Source: Kineococcus gynurae (GTDB lineage Bacteria > Actinomycetota > Actinomycetes > Actinomycetales > Kineococcaceae). Taken from it: 64,000 bases of DNA. Where the stretch lies: assembly GCF_050871315.1 (NCBI RefSeq), contig NZ_JBJLRE010000023.1. One strand, 5' to 3'. Under the pieces are notes generated by a model that saw nothing but the letters and a program-made list of their open reading frames with translations, made no database searches and was not told the origin of the DNA. Of this stretch, positions 17,079-24,943 are shown in pieces. The translations under genes and the position numbers were made by a program. Within the stretch, counting starts at the first letter, position 1, and each line of letters starts with the position of its first letter.

Positions 17079-18563
17079 GTGGCGGCGACACCGGAAGTAT
17101 CCGCGCAACGCAATGGGGTCAGCGCCTGGGGGGCGGTCCTCCGGCACAAGTGGACGGTGCTGGCGGTCGGGATCGTCATGGCCGTCCTCGGCTGGTTCGC
17201 CGCCGGGCAGCTGCTCACCCCGACCTACTCGGCCACCGCGACGATCACCCTCAGCAAGGACCGGCCGTTCGACCCGTCCGCCGCCAGCAACGGGGGGAAC
17301 TCCGCGCAGCTGGGTGACTCCACCCAGTGGGCGGCGCTGCAGGCCGCGGTCGTGCAGTCCAGCGTCGTGCTCGAGGCCGCGCAGGCCGCGACCGCCGACC
17401 CGGCCGTGCCGGTCGACGCCCGCGAGGACCTCAAGGACCTGCTGACGATCACCGCCTCGACCGAGACGAACCAGATCACCGTCACCGCCACCGGGACCAC
17501 GGCCGCCGACGCCGCGCAGACCGCGAACGCCATCGCGACGGCGTACCAGACCACCGCCCAGGCGACCGTCGACGCCCGGGTCGCGGCGGCGCTGGCCGCC
17601 GTCGACACCGTTGACGCCCGGGCGAGCATCAACCTCTCGGCCGTGACCTACGGCTCCGGCGTCGCCAGCATCGACCTCGCCGACCCGCCCACCGCGGCCT
17701 CCGCGCCCTACCCGTGGCAGATCGCCGTCGTCGGCGGCCTGGTCGGGCTGCTGCTGGCCGGCGGCGCGGTCGTCTGGGGCGCCCACCTCAAGCAGCGGGT
17801 GACCGCGGCCCCGCTGACCGGGGTCGCCGAGCTCGCCCGCTGGTCCTCGCTGCCCTCGGGTCGTTCGTTGTCCGACCCGCTGAGCGCCGCCAGCCGCAGC
17901 GCCGGGGTCGTGCTGGTCGGTCTGCAGCACCTCGGGCACCTGCGTACCCCCCGGCTGGAGGTGGCCAGCGTGCTGGTCACCGCGACCAGCGGCAGTGCGG
18001 GCGCCCTGGCCACCGGGCTGGCGGCCTCCGCCGCCCGTGCCGGTCGGCGCGTGGTGCTGGTCGACGCCGACGAGGCCGGCAGCCGGTTGGCCGCCCTCGG
18101 CGCCCCCGTCTCCTCCCGCCGTTCGGTGGCCCTGCCCGAGGGTCGCTGGAACGAGGAGGTCCGGCCCTGGGTCATCGGCGGCGGTGCCATCGTCGGCGTG
18201 CTGCCCCTGGACGCCCGTTCGCTGCAGCCCCACGTCGTCGGCGCCGGCATCCGGCAGCTCGTCGAGGCCGGTCACCTGGTCATCTTCGTGGGCGGGGCGG
18301 TGACCTCCAGCCCGGTCGCGTTCGCCGTCGCGGGCGAGGTCGACGCGGTGCTGGTCCAGGTCGAGGCCGATCCCCGCGCCCAGACGGTCAGCACGACGAT
18401 GGCGCAGCTGTCCATCGCGGCCCCGGCCGTCGTCGCCCAGGTCGTCGTGCGGGACCCCTCCGGCTCCAGCGGCGAGGTCCGCAGCGCCGAACCCCGCCCG
18501 ACCGGTGCGCACAGCCGCTCCGAGAACGCGCGCGGTCGTACGGAACAGCTGCACCAGGGCTGA
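17079..18563 (+). CDS. Wzz-like chain-length protein fused to a degenerate BY-kinase-like domain
   Basis: A 494-residue protein. Residues 24-45 and about 212-235 are membrane spans enclosing a Wzz-type extracytoplasmic region (TPTYSATATITLSK after the first span). A cytoplasmic domain from about residue 290 aligns by eye with CpsD/CapB tyrosine kinases, including Walker A'-like RRVVLVDAD. Where Walker A should be, the sequence is TSGSAGALATG, with no lysine and no GKS/T, and there is no C-terminal tyrosine cluster. It probably sets chain length without kinase activity. The GTG start has a perfect AGGAGGAG four bases upstream. A strong terminator follows. Confidence 0.75.
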   Translation: MAATPEVSAQRNGVSAWGAVLRHKWTVLAVGIVMAVLGWFAAGQLLTPTYSATATITLSKDRPFDPSAASNGGNSAQLGDSTQWAALQAAVVQSSVVLEAAQAATADPAVPVDAREDLKDLLTITASTETNQITVTATGTTAADAAQTANAIATAYQTTAQATVDARVAAALAAVDTVDARASINLSAVTYGSGVASIDLADPPTAASAPYPWQIAVVGGLVGLLLAGGAVVWGAHLKQRVTAAPLTGVAELARWSSLPSGRSLSDPLSAASRSAGVVLVGLQHLGHLRTPRLEVASVLVTATSGSAGALATGLAASAARAGRRVVLVDADEAGSRLAALGAPVSSRRSVALPEGRWNEEVRPWVIGGGAIVGVLPLDARSLQPHVVGAGIRQLVEAGHLVIFVGGAVTSSPVAFAVAGEVDAVLVQVEADPRAQTVSTTMAQLSIAAPAVVAQVVVRDPSGSSGEVRSAEPRPTGAHSRSENARGRTEQLHQG

Positions 18564-18578
18564 TCCCACCCGCGTCCC

Positions 18579-18612
18579 ACGGCGCCCCCTCCGTCCTCGG
18601 AGGGGGCGCCGT
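18579..18612 (+). terminator. Terminator after the Wzz-like gene
   Basis: A perfect 15-base stem (ACGGCGCCCCCTCCG pairing with its complement) around a TCCT loop, starting 16 bases after the stop codon. There is no U-rich tail, as is common in actinobacteria. Confidence 0.8.
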
Positions 18613-18660
18613 CGTCGTTCCCGTCCCCCGTGCGACCGCCGACCGACCTGCCGATCGACC

Positions 18661-18750
18661 TGCCGGCCCGGGCCCACCCGCCGGCCCGGACCCACCCGCC
18701 GGTCCGGACCCACCCGCCGGCCCGGACCCACCCGCCGGCCCGGACCCACC
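18661..18750. repeat. Five tandem copies of an 18-bp unit
   Basis: Five consecutive 18-base units of the form YGCCGGCCCGGACCCACC, differing at only a few positions (units start at 18661, 18679, 18697, 18715 and 18733). Partially similar sequence precedes them. On the minus strand the array would encode Gly-Ser-Gly-Pro-Ala-Gly repeats but no credible gene surrounds it. It lies in the 397-base gap between the Wzz-like and Wzx genes and directly abuts the inverted repeat at 18753. Confidence 0.85.
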
Positions 18751-18752
18751 TG

Positions 18753-18826
18753 CCGTGATCAAGGAATCTCCGCCCGGTCGCGCGGTCCCGACGAGAACCG
18801 ACCGGCCGACAATTCCTTGATCACGG
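18753..18826. repeat. 74-bp element bounded by perfect 15-bp inverted repeats
   Basis: CCGTGATCAAGGAAT at 18753-18767 is repeated exactly as its reverse complement at 18812-18826, with 44 bases between. It lies in non-coding DNA next to the 18-bp tandem array. It could be a small non-autonomous mobile element, a REP-like extragenic palindrome or a long stem structure; no target duplication is obvious. The remaining bases of the 18564-18960 gap hold two terminators and nothing gene-like. Confidence 0.7.
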
Positions 18827-18883
18827 GGAGGGACGTGGGGAGGGGAAGGGGCCGCTGGGAGGGGCCGGCCTGCGGTAACGGGA

Positions 18884-18917
18884 CGACCCCCGCACCGCGG
18901 TGCGGTGACGGGGGTCG
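18884..18917 (-). terminator. Terminator after the Wzx flippase gene
   Basis: CGACCCCCG plus CACCGC pairs with GCGGTG and CGGGGGTCG around a three-base loop with one bulged A. It lies about 45 bases downstream of the flippase stop on the minus strand. Confidence 0.7.
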
Positions 18918-18960
18918 GTGCGAGGGGGTCCCGCGGGAAGGACGCCGGATGGGCGCGGGA

Positions 18961-20274
18961 TCAGGGCGCGGCGGTGGCCGCGGCGGCCTCCCGCTCGCGG
19001 TTCGCGACCACCCGGGTCGACTCGCGCCGGACGGCGACGATCCACAACGGGATGACCGCCCAGAAGGCGATGGCGCTGCCGACCGCGGTGCCGTGGGCGC
19101 CGTCCCAGAAGGCGCCGCCGGTGGTGAGGACGACGAGCAGGATTGCGTAGACGATGTGGATGCGCAGGGTGACCGGGGCGCGATCCATGGCGTAGAGGAC
19201 GCTCGCGAACCCGACCGCGGCGGCGGAGCCGGCCTGGGCCACGACGATCGGCAGCAGCACGTCGCGCGTGCCGTCCCAGGTCTCGTTGAGCAGGGCCTGG
19301 CCGAAGGAGTCCGGCAGCAGCAGGAAGACGACGCCCCAGACCGTCCCGGTGCAGCTGACCGCGAGGGAGACCAGCCAGGCCGCGCGTCGCCACGCCTTCA
19401 CGCCCATGTGGCTGCGCCGCTTGGCGAGCTCGGGCACGACGAAGCTGAGCAAGCTGGTCGAGAGGATCATGATCGGCGACATCAGCAGGTTCGCCCCGCG
19501 CAGCGAACCCGCCGCCAGCGTCGAGGCGGTGACCAGCGAGACCACGAAGACCGAGAGCTGCGCCCCGCCCTGCAGGACGGCGAACTCGGGCAGCAGGTAG
19601 CGGGTGAGGCTCCACTGCTCGCGGATCCAGCCCGGCACGCTGCGCAGGCGCGGCCACCCGCGCAGCAGCTTCACGCCGAGCAGCGAGGCGAGGAAGGCCG
19701 AACCGCCCCAGGCGAGGATGAACGGGATCGCGGAGTCGGCGCCCTGCAGGAGCAGGACCACCACGGCCGCGGTCTGGATCGCGGTCCACACCACGTTCAC
19801 GCCCGCGGAGGCCGCGGGACGACGTCGGGCCAGCAGCACCTGCCGCCAGGCGTCCTGCAGGAGGAGGCCGGGGATGACCACGGCGAGGGCGAGGAGCCCG
19901 GTCCCGGTCAGACCGAGACTGGAGTCCCGGCTGTCGGCGAGCGCGTACATCGCGCCACCGAGTCCGGCGAGCACCACGCCCACCGAGAGGCCGAGGGCGC
20001 CGGCCGCCCCGGTGCCGGCCCGGGCGGCGACGCGGAACTCCTCGTCGGTGGTGTCGGCGAAGCGGATGGCCAGCGGGGTCGTCGCCAGGGCCCGGCAGAG
20101 GCCCACCACGACGGAGTACACCGCGAAGGCGATGGCGAAGGCGCCGAAGTGGTCCGGGGCGACCGCGTGGGCGACCATGAACTGCAGCAGGAAGTTGTTG
20201 AGGCTGGAGACGCCCTGGTCGGTGATGTTCCAGAGGACCCGGCGCCAGGCCGGCCCGCGATCTCCCTCAGTCAA
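18961..20274 (-). CDS. Wzx-like polysaccharide flippase
   Basis: A 437-residue protein with about twelve to fourteen membrane segments, Arg-rich cytoplasmic loops (LLARRRPAASAG, ELAKRRSHMG) and the MATE-like N-terminus of oligosaccharide flippases (WNITDQGVSSLNNFLLQFMV). It would move lipid-linked repeat units across the membrane for the Wzy-like polymerase. The start appears to be a TTG at 20274 whose bases overlap the stop (TTGA) of a short upstream frame GTG-CTG-TCG-ATG-GAA..., hinting at translational coupling to a leader peptide. A TAGATT -10 candidate lies on this strand at 20342-20337. Confidence 0.75.
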   Translation of the reverse strand: MTEGDRGPAWRRVLWNITDQGVSSLNNFLLQFMVAHAVAPDHFGAFAIAFAVYSVVVGLCRALATTPLAIRFADTTDEEFRVAARAGTGAAGALGLSVGVVLAGLGGAMYALADSRDSSLGLTGTGLLALAVVIPGLLLQDAWRQVLLARRRPAASAGVNVVWTAIQTAAVVVLLLQGADSAIPFILAWGGSAFLASLLGVKLLRGWPRLRSVPGWIREQWSLTRYLLPEFAVLQGGAQLSVFVVSLVTASTLAAGSLRGANLLMSPIMILSTSLLSFVVPELAKRRSHMGVKAWRRAAWLVSLAVSCTGTVWGVVFLLLPDSFGQALLNETWDGTRDVLLPIVVAQAGSAAAVGFASVLYAMDRAPVTLRIHIVYAILLVVLTTGGAFWDGAHGTAVGSAIAFWAVIPLWIVAVRRESTRVVANREREAAAATAAP

Positions 20275-20804
20275 AGCACCACTGTCCGTTCCATCGACAG
20301 CACCGTGAGTTCCCCGGTGCCGCGCAAATCTACCCCGGCCACCGACGGCGTCGACGCGCTTCGCAGTTCTCTCTCAGCATCGTCGCGAGGTCCCCGGGGG
20401 CGACGGACCGTGATCTGCCGTGACGGTGGGAGATCCCGGCCGCCCGTCGCGCGCGCCGGACCGGGGTCGGGTCGGGGCCGGTCGGCGGAACCGTCCCGAC
20501 GCGTCACCCGGGTGGCCCTGTCGCGTCCGGGACGGGCCGGGGGGCCGCCCCGCGCCGCGGTGGGGTCGGGGCGGGGTCGCCGTCGGCGGCCTCGGGTCAG
20601 GTCCACCCGATCGGAGCACGGGGCTCCTCCGGTGAGGGCGCGTGATCGTTGCCGACCCACCGGGCGTTACAGGTTTCGACGAACTTTTTCCTCAAGGTCT
20701 CCGCCCCGGAGCCCGAAGTCAGTGGTGTCACCCCGAACGCACCCCAGCCGGCGCCGGTCGATCCGCGACCCGCCACTGACGAGTCAGCGAGGTCGATCCA
20801 CCCG
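20275..20804. other. Divergent regulatory region between Wzx and the second GH26 gene
   Basis: A 530-base gap. On the minus side it holds the flippase leader and TAGATT -10 box. On the plus side there is an AT-richer stretch (TTTCGACGAACTTTTTCC near 20674-20691) and an eight-base inverted repeat GTCAGTGG/CCACTGAC at about 20717 and 20772, within what is probably the 5' leader of the hydrolase message. The middle 200 bases look non-coding. I could not match a known riboswitch class. Confidence 0.45.
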
Positions 20805-22337
20805 ATGCGCACCCTCCCCAAGGTTCTGCTGTCCACGGCTGCCGCCGCGACGCTGGCCGGTGGTCTCACCACCGTCACCGCCGCCGAGGCCGACGCGGCC
20901 GGAACCGTGCTGCGGGTCACCACCGCGGCCTCGGCCGTCAAGGACTCCGCGGGCAACACCTGGTCCCCCAGCTCCGCCTTCGTGGGCGGGACCCAGGTCG
21001 ACCGCACCACCAGCGCCGACATCAAGGGCACCTCGGACGACCGGCTCTACCAGACCGAGCGCTGGGGGGTCCGCTCCTGGAGCGCGGCCGTCCCCAACGG
21101 TGACTACGACGTCACCCTGAAGCAGGCCGAGACCTGGTACTCCACCCCGTCCACCCGCGTCTTCAGCGTCACCGCCGAGGGCCGTGCGGTCGTCTCGAAC
21201 CTGGACCTCGTCGCCGTGGCCGGCAAGAACGTGGCCGTCGACCGCACCTTCCGGGTGTCGGTGACCGACGGTCGTCTCGACCTCGGGTTCAGCGCCACCA
21301 AGGACTCCGCCAAGGCGGCCGGCATCCTGGTCCGCTCCGTGACCAGCAACACCGGGGTCGTGACCCCCACGCCGCGTCCCACCAACCCGACGCCGACCAT
21401 CCCGACCACCACCCCGACCCCGACGCCCACCCCGGCGCCCAGCACCCCGCCGGCCTCGACCGCCGGGCCCTGGAAGTCCGGCGCCTCGGGCACCGGCGTG
21501 ACCAACGGCGACTTCGGCCGTTGGCGCGGCTCGGAGGTCACCGTCTCCTCCACCTGGTCGGACAACAACACCGCGGCGGCCAATTTCTGGCAGCTGAACT
21601 CCAGCGGCGAGTACGGCAACTGGAACAAGGACCTGGACGTCGCCGTCGGCGGCATCGGCCCCGGCGAGTCCTGGGCGGCCGGCGCGAACGGCGCCTACGA
21701 CGCCCGGTGGCGGCAGTCGCTGACCAAGCTGCGCGACCTGCGGGCGGGCAAGAGCGGGACCGTGTACATCCGCTTCGCCCACGAGATGAACGGCAACTGG
21801 TACCCCTGGTCGGTCGACAAGAACAACTACCGCGACTTCGTGAGCAGCTGGAAGCGGTACCGCGCGCTGCAGAAGGAGATCTTCCCCGCGGCCAAGATGG
21901 TCTTCAACGTCAACCGCGAGTCGGTCTCGACCGGCTTCGACTGGCGGCTGAGCTTCCCGGGTGCGGCCTACGTCGACGTCATGGGGGTCGACTACTACAA
22001 CCAGTACCCCTACGTCGCGACGCAGGGGCAGTTCGACTCGGCGGCGCAGCAGACCGACGCCTGGGGCGCGCCGAAGGGCCTGGCCAAGCACCTGGAGTTC
22101 GCGAAGTCGGTCGGGCTGCCCCTGTCGGTGTCGGAGTGGTCCGGCAACGCCGACGCGGGTGACTCCCCGGCCTTCGTCCAGGGCATGCACGACTTCTTCG
22201 AGGCCAACGGCGGCACCGGCGCGGGCAAGCTGCTCTACGAGGTGCAGTTCAACGTCGACAAGGACAACCGCCGCTGGCTGCTCACCTCGGGCACCCGCCA
22301 GCCGAACGCGGCCGCGAAGTACCGCGACCTGTTCTGA
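20805..22337 (+). CDS. Secreted GH26-like glycosidase with N-terminal malectin-like domain (second)
   Basis: A 510-residue exported protein. It has a Sec signal peptide (MRTLPKVLLSTAAAATLAGG, ending near AEADAAG), a malectin-like carbohydrate-binding domain (about residues 33-185, with NGDYDVTLKQAETW), a Pro/Thr linker (about 190-220) and a GH26-like catalytic barrel. HEMNGNWYPW holds the putative acid/base Glu327 and SVSEWSGN the nucleophile Glu444. It is probably an endo-acting mannanase/glucanase-type enzyme working on the cell's own polysaccharide. The ATG follows a GCGAGG site at slightly long spacing. A strong terminator follows the stop. Confidence 0.8.
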   Translation: MRTLPKVLLSTAAAATLAGGLTTVTAAEADAAGTVLRVTTAASAVKDSAGNTWSPSSAFVGGTQVDRTTSADIKGTSDDRLYQTERWGVRSWSAAVPNGDYDVTLKQAETWYSTPSTRVFSVTAEGRAVVSNLDLVAVAGKNVAVDRTFRVSVTDGRLDLGFSATKDSAKAAGILVRSVTSNTGVVTPTPRPTNPTPTIPTTTPTPTPTPAPSTPPASTAGPWKSGASGTGVTNGDFGRWRGSEVTVSSTWSDNNTAAANFWQLNSSGEYGNWNKDLDVAVGGIGPGESWAAGANGAYDARWRQSLTKLRDLRAGKSGTVYIRFAHEMNGNWYPWSVDKNNYRDFVSSWKRYRALQKEIFPAAKMVFNVNRESVSTGFDWRLSFPGAAYVDVMGVDYYNQYPYVATQGQFDSAAQQTDAWGAPKGLAKHLEFAKSVGLPLSVSEWSGNADAGDSPAFVQGMHDFFEANGGTGAGKLLYEVQFNVDKDNRRWLLTSGTRQPNAAAKYRDLF

Positions 22338-22676
22338 TCCCACTCCCCCCACGAACCCGGGCGGTTCCGATCCACGGATCGGGACCGCCCGGGCTTCTTA
22401 CTTTGAGTGACAGATCCAACACGAGAGGTGAGAACCGGGGTGAGACATGAGGCGTTCGTCACATGGAGTCAATCACGAACTGAGAGTAGTGATCTCACAA
22501 CTCCGCGTCATTCTCCTGAGGAACTTCGGTGAAGAACCCCGTGATTGCCTAAAACTCTGGGTCGACGGGTCGCAACGGGCTGCTGGGGCGGCTAGTTTGC
22601 TGCCACCGGCCTGGGGGGGCCGGGGTGCGCGTCGATCGACGAGTACCGGGGGCCGATTCGGCGGGGGTTGTCTCAC
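22338..22676. other. AT-richer intergenic region before a glycosyltransferase
   Basis: 339 bases. The first part holds the hydrolase terminator. Bases 22400-22560 are noticeably less GC-rich than the rest of the window and contain an inverted repeat GTTCGT/ACGAAC at 22454 and 22475. A TAGTTT -10 candidate at 22593-22598 probably serves the glycosyltransferase. No gene is supported. Confidence 0.45.
22356..22393 (+). terminator. Terminator after the second GH26 gene
   Basis: CCCGGGCGGT plus TCCGATC pairs with GATCGGG and ACCGCCCGGG around a short loop, followed by a CTTCTTACTTT run. It lies 18 bases past the stop codon and is a good intrinsic terminator. Confidence 0.85.
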
Positions 22677-23807
22677 ATGTCAGGTCGTCGAACGGCTCTC
22701 GCGCTGGCGCTGGGGGTCTCCGCCGCCGTCGGTCACGTCATCTACCCCCTCGCCCTCGACGCGGTGGCCCGCCGCCGCCGCCCGGCCCCGGTGGCCGTCC
22801 CGGCCGCCTGGCCGCCGGTGACCGTCCTCGTGCCGGCCTACCTCGAGGCCGGGGTCATCGCCGACAAGATCGACAACATCGCCAAGAACGGCTACCAGGG
22901 CGAGGTCGAGACCCTCGTCGTCGCCGACGGGGACGCCGAGACCGCCCGGGTGGCCGAGGCCGCCGGGGCACGCGTCCTGCACCTCACCGAACGGCACGGC
23001 AAGTCGCAGGCGCTCAACAAGGGCATGGCCGCGGCGAGCCACGAGCTGGTCGTCATCTCCGACGCGAACTCCGAGCTGGAGTACGACGCGATCGGCTACC
23101 TCGTCTCCGCGCTGCTGCCCGAGCACAACGGGGCGGTCGCGGGCGAGAAGCTCGAGGGCACCGGGGGTGAACTCGCCTACTGGCGCTTCGAGAGCTGGAT
23201 CAAGCGCAACGAGGCCCGGCTGGGGACCACGCTCGGTCTGGACGGCGGGCTGTTCGCGATCCGTCGCTCCGCCTACGAACCGATCCCCACCGACATCTCC
23301 AACGACGACTTCTGGATCGCCCTGGACCTCATGGAGCGGGGCTGGCACGTCGGGTACGAGCCGCGCGCGCAGATGCGCGAGGAGACCATCGGCAGCCTCA
23401 AGCTGTCCTGGGAGCGACGCACCCGGGTGCTGGGTGGCGGTCTCTGGGTCATGTGGCGCAAGCGGGCCATGCTCGGTCCGGCCTCGGTCCTCGACTCCCG
23501 CCGGCGGGCCGTGGCCACGCAGGTGTGGGGGCACAAGCTCTGGCGCTCGACCGTCGGGCCGCTCAGCCACGCCGCGCTGCTCGGGGTCGCGCTGGCCTCG
23601 GCCCGGCGCAGCCGCACCGCCCGTCTGTTCCTGGCCGGGCACGCGGTGGCCGGCGCCGCGCTCGTCGCCCAGCAGCACGACCGACCGGTGCCGCTGCCCG
23701 GCCGGATCGCAGCCCAGGTCCTCTACCTGCAGATCGTGGCCTTCGGCGGGATGCGCCGGTGCCTGCGCGGCGACCGCGTGCTGCGCTGGGACAAGCCCGC
23801 CCGCTGA
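22677..23807 (+). CDS. Membrane-associated family 2 glycosyltransferase
   Basis: A 376-residue GT-A enzyme. An N-terminal hydrophobic segment (residues 4-25) precedes the nucleotide-sugar domain: VTVLVPAYLEAGVI, the VVADGDAET and ISDANSELE aspartates, LDGGLFAIRRSAYEPI and the acceptor-side SNDDFWIALDL. A C-terminal part with hydrophobic stretches could re-enter the membrane. It probably transfers a sugar to a lipid-linked acceptor. I prefer the ATG at 22677 over a TTG three codons upstream, with GGGGG as a weak ribosome site. It is convergent with the next glycosyltransferase. Confidence 0.82.
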   Translation: MSGRRTALALALGVSAAVGHVIYPLALDAVARRRRPAPVAVPAAWPPVTVLVPAYLEAGVIADKIDNIAKNGYQGEVETLVVADGDAETARVAEAAGARVLHLTERHGKSQALNKGMAAASHELVVISDANSELEYDAIGYLVSALLPEHNGAVAGEKLEGTGGELAYWRFESWIKRNEARLGTTLGLDGGLFAIRRSAYEPIPTDISNDDFWIALDLMERGWHVGYEPRAQMREETIGSLKLSWERRTRVLGGGLWVMWRKRAMLGPASVLDSRRRAVATQVWGHKLWRSTVGPLSHAALLGVALASARRSRTARLFLAGHAVAGAALVAQQHDRPVPLPGRIAAQVLYLQIVAFGGMRRCLRGDRVLRWDKPAR

Positions 23808-23830
23808 CCCGGCCCGACGGCCGACCGGCA

Positions 23831-23876
23831 GCACGCAGAACGCCCCGCCCGGAACCCCGGGCGGGGCGTTCTGTGC
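23831..23876. terminator. Bidirectional terminator between convergent glycosyltransferases
   Basis: A near-perfect long stem: AGAACGCCCCGCCCGG pairs with its complement around an AACC-type loop. The outer GCACGC/CTGTGC bases add partial pairing. It sits midway between stops of genes on opposite strands and can serve both. Confidence 0.85.
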
Positions 23877-23905
23877 TTGCGGGGCCACCACCAGCCCGGA
23901 CACGG

Positions 23906-24838
23906 TCAGTCCGGGCGGACGACCTCGCGCCCGGCGACGCTGGCCCGCCCGGTGGTGACGCCCTTGACGTAGGCCCAGTGCTGGGCGGCCAGGTCGTCCT
24001 GGCGCAGGACCTTGCGCTGCGCGGTCCGCACCGCGTACCCGCTGGCCAACGCCGTGGTCAGCAACCGGTGGGCCAGCGGAGGGTGGTGCCGGGAGAGGTA
24101 CTTCGACATCGACGCGCCGCGCAGCCGCAGCATCTCCAACGACGGGGCGCCGGAACCCCCCGCGGAGTGCGGGACGAGGACGTCGGTGCGCAACTTCTCG
24201 TGCAGGCCCGCGCGACGCGCGGCCCGACCGAAGGCCATGTCCTCGTTGTAGACGTAGAACTGTTCGTCGAACCCGCCGAGCTCGAGGAATCGACTGCGGC
24301 GCACCGCCATGCAGGCGCCGGTGGTCCAGTCGACGGCGAGCTGCTCGTGCGGGCGGGGGCGGGCGTACAGCCCGGCGCGCGGGAACAGCTTGTGCAGACC
24401 GGCCGAGTGGACCAGGGAACGCAGCACGGTGGGTTCCCACCCGCCGACCCCCAGCTCCACCTGCCCGTCGGTGCCGACCATGGTCGCCGCGCTGGCCGCG
24501 CAGGTCTCGTCCCCGGCGACGTCGGCGAGCAGCTGCGCGAACGTGTCCCAGGTGGGGCGGCTGTCGGGGTTGCCGAACACGACGAACTCCGCGTCGCTGG
24601 TGCGGGCCCCGAGGTTCGCGGCCTTCGCGAAACCCTTGCCCCCGCCGGAGTCGACGTAGCGCCCCCGGGGGCGGGCCTCGACGACCGCACGCACCCCGTC
24701 GGCGTCGCCGGCGTTGTCCACGACGACCACCCGGAGCTGTTCGGGGAGGCCGTCGAGCAGCGGGCCGATCTGGTGGGCGCTCTTGTAGCTCACGAGCACG
24801 AGTTCGACGTCGTAGGGCAGTTCGGGATCGGCAGGCAC
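23906..24838 (-). CDS. Family 2 glycosyltransferase (rhamnosyltransferase-like)
   Basis: A 310-residue soluble GT-A enzyme. It begins VELVLVSYKSAHQIG, carries VVVDNAGDADG and FGNPDSRPT for the nucleotide sugar, then GACMAVRRSRFLELGGFDE and FYVYNEDMAFG for the catalytic region, the pattern of WbbL-type rhamnosyltransferases. The acceptor is unknown. The GTG start at 24838 lies six bases after a TACCCT -10 box, implying a leaderless transcript of its own. Confidence 0.82.
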   Translation of the reverse strand: MPADPELPYDVELVLVSYKSAHQIGPLLDGLPEQLRVVVVDNAGDADGVRAVVEARPRGRYVDSGGGKGFAKAANLGARTSDAEFVVFGNPDSRPTWDTFAQLLADVAGDETCAASAATMVGTDGQVELGVGGWEPTVLRSLVHSAGLHKLFPRAGLYARPRPHEQLAVDWTTGACMAVRRSRFLELGGFDEQFYVYNEDMAFGRAARRAGLHEKLRTDVLVPHSAGGSGAPSLEMLRLRGASMSKYLSRHHPPLAHRLLTTALASGYAVRTAQRKVLRQDDLAAQHWAYVKGVTTGRASVAGREVVRPD

Positions 24839-24943
24839 GAACTCAGGGTAACGAGGCGACGGGGCCGGGGATGAGCCCCCGATGGGGTGAGCGACGGGGT
24901 CGGGGGGCCGGTAGGAGGCCCCGGCTGGGGGAGACTAGGGCCC

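Noticed and set aside
18661..18750. CRISPR array
   Set aside because: The 18-bp units are contiguous with no spacers and there are no cas genes; it is a simple tandem repeat.
20649..20804. Riboswitch (cyclic di-AMP or di-GMP type) in the leader of the secreted GH26 gene
   Set aside because: Such leaders often precede wall hydrolases in actinobacteria, but none of the conserved core sequences I know could be found; only an eight-base inverted repeat is visible.
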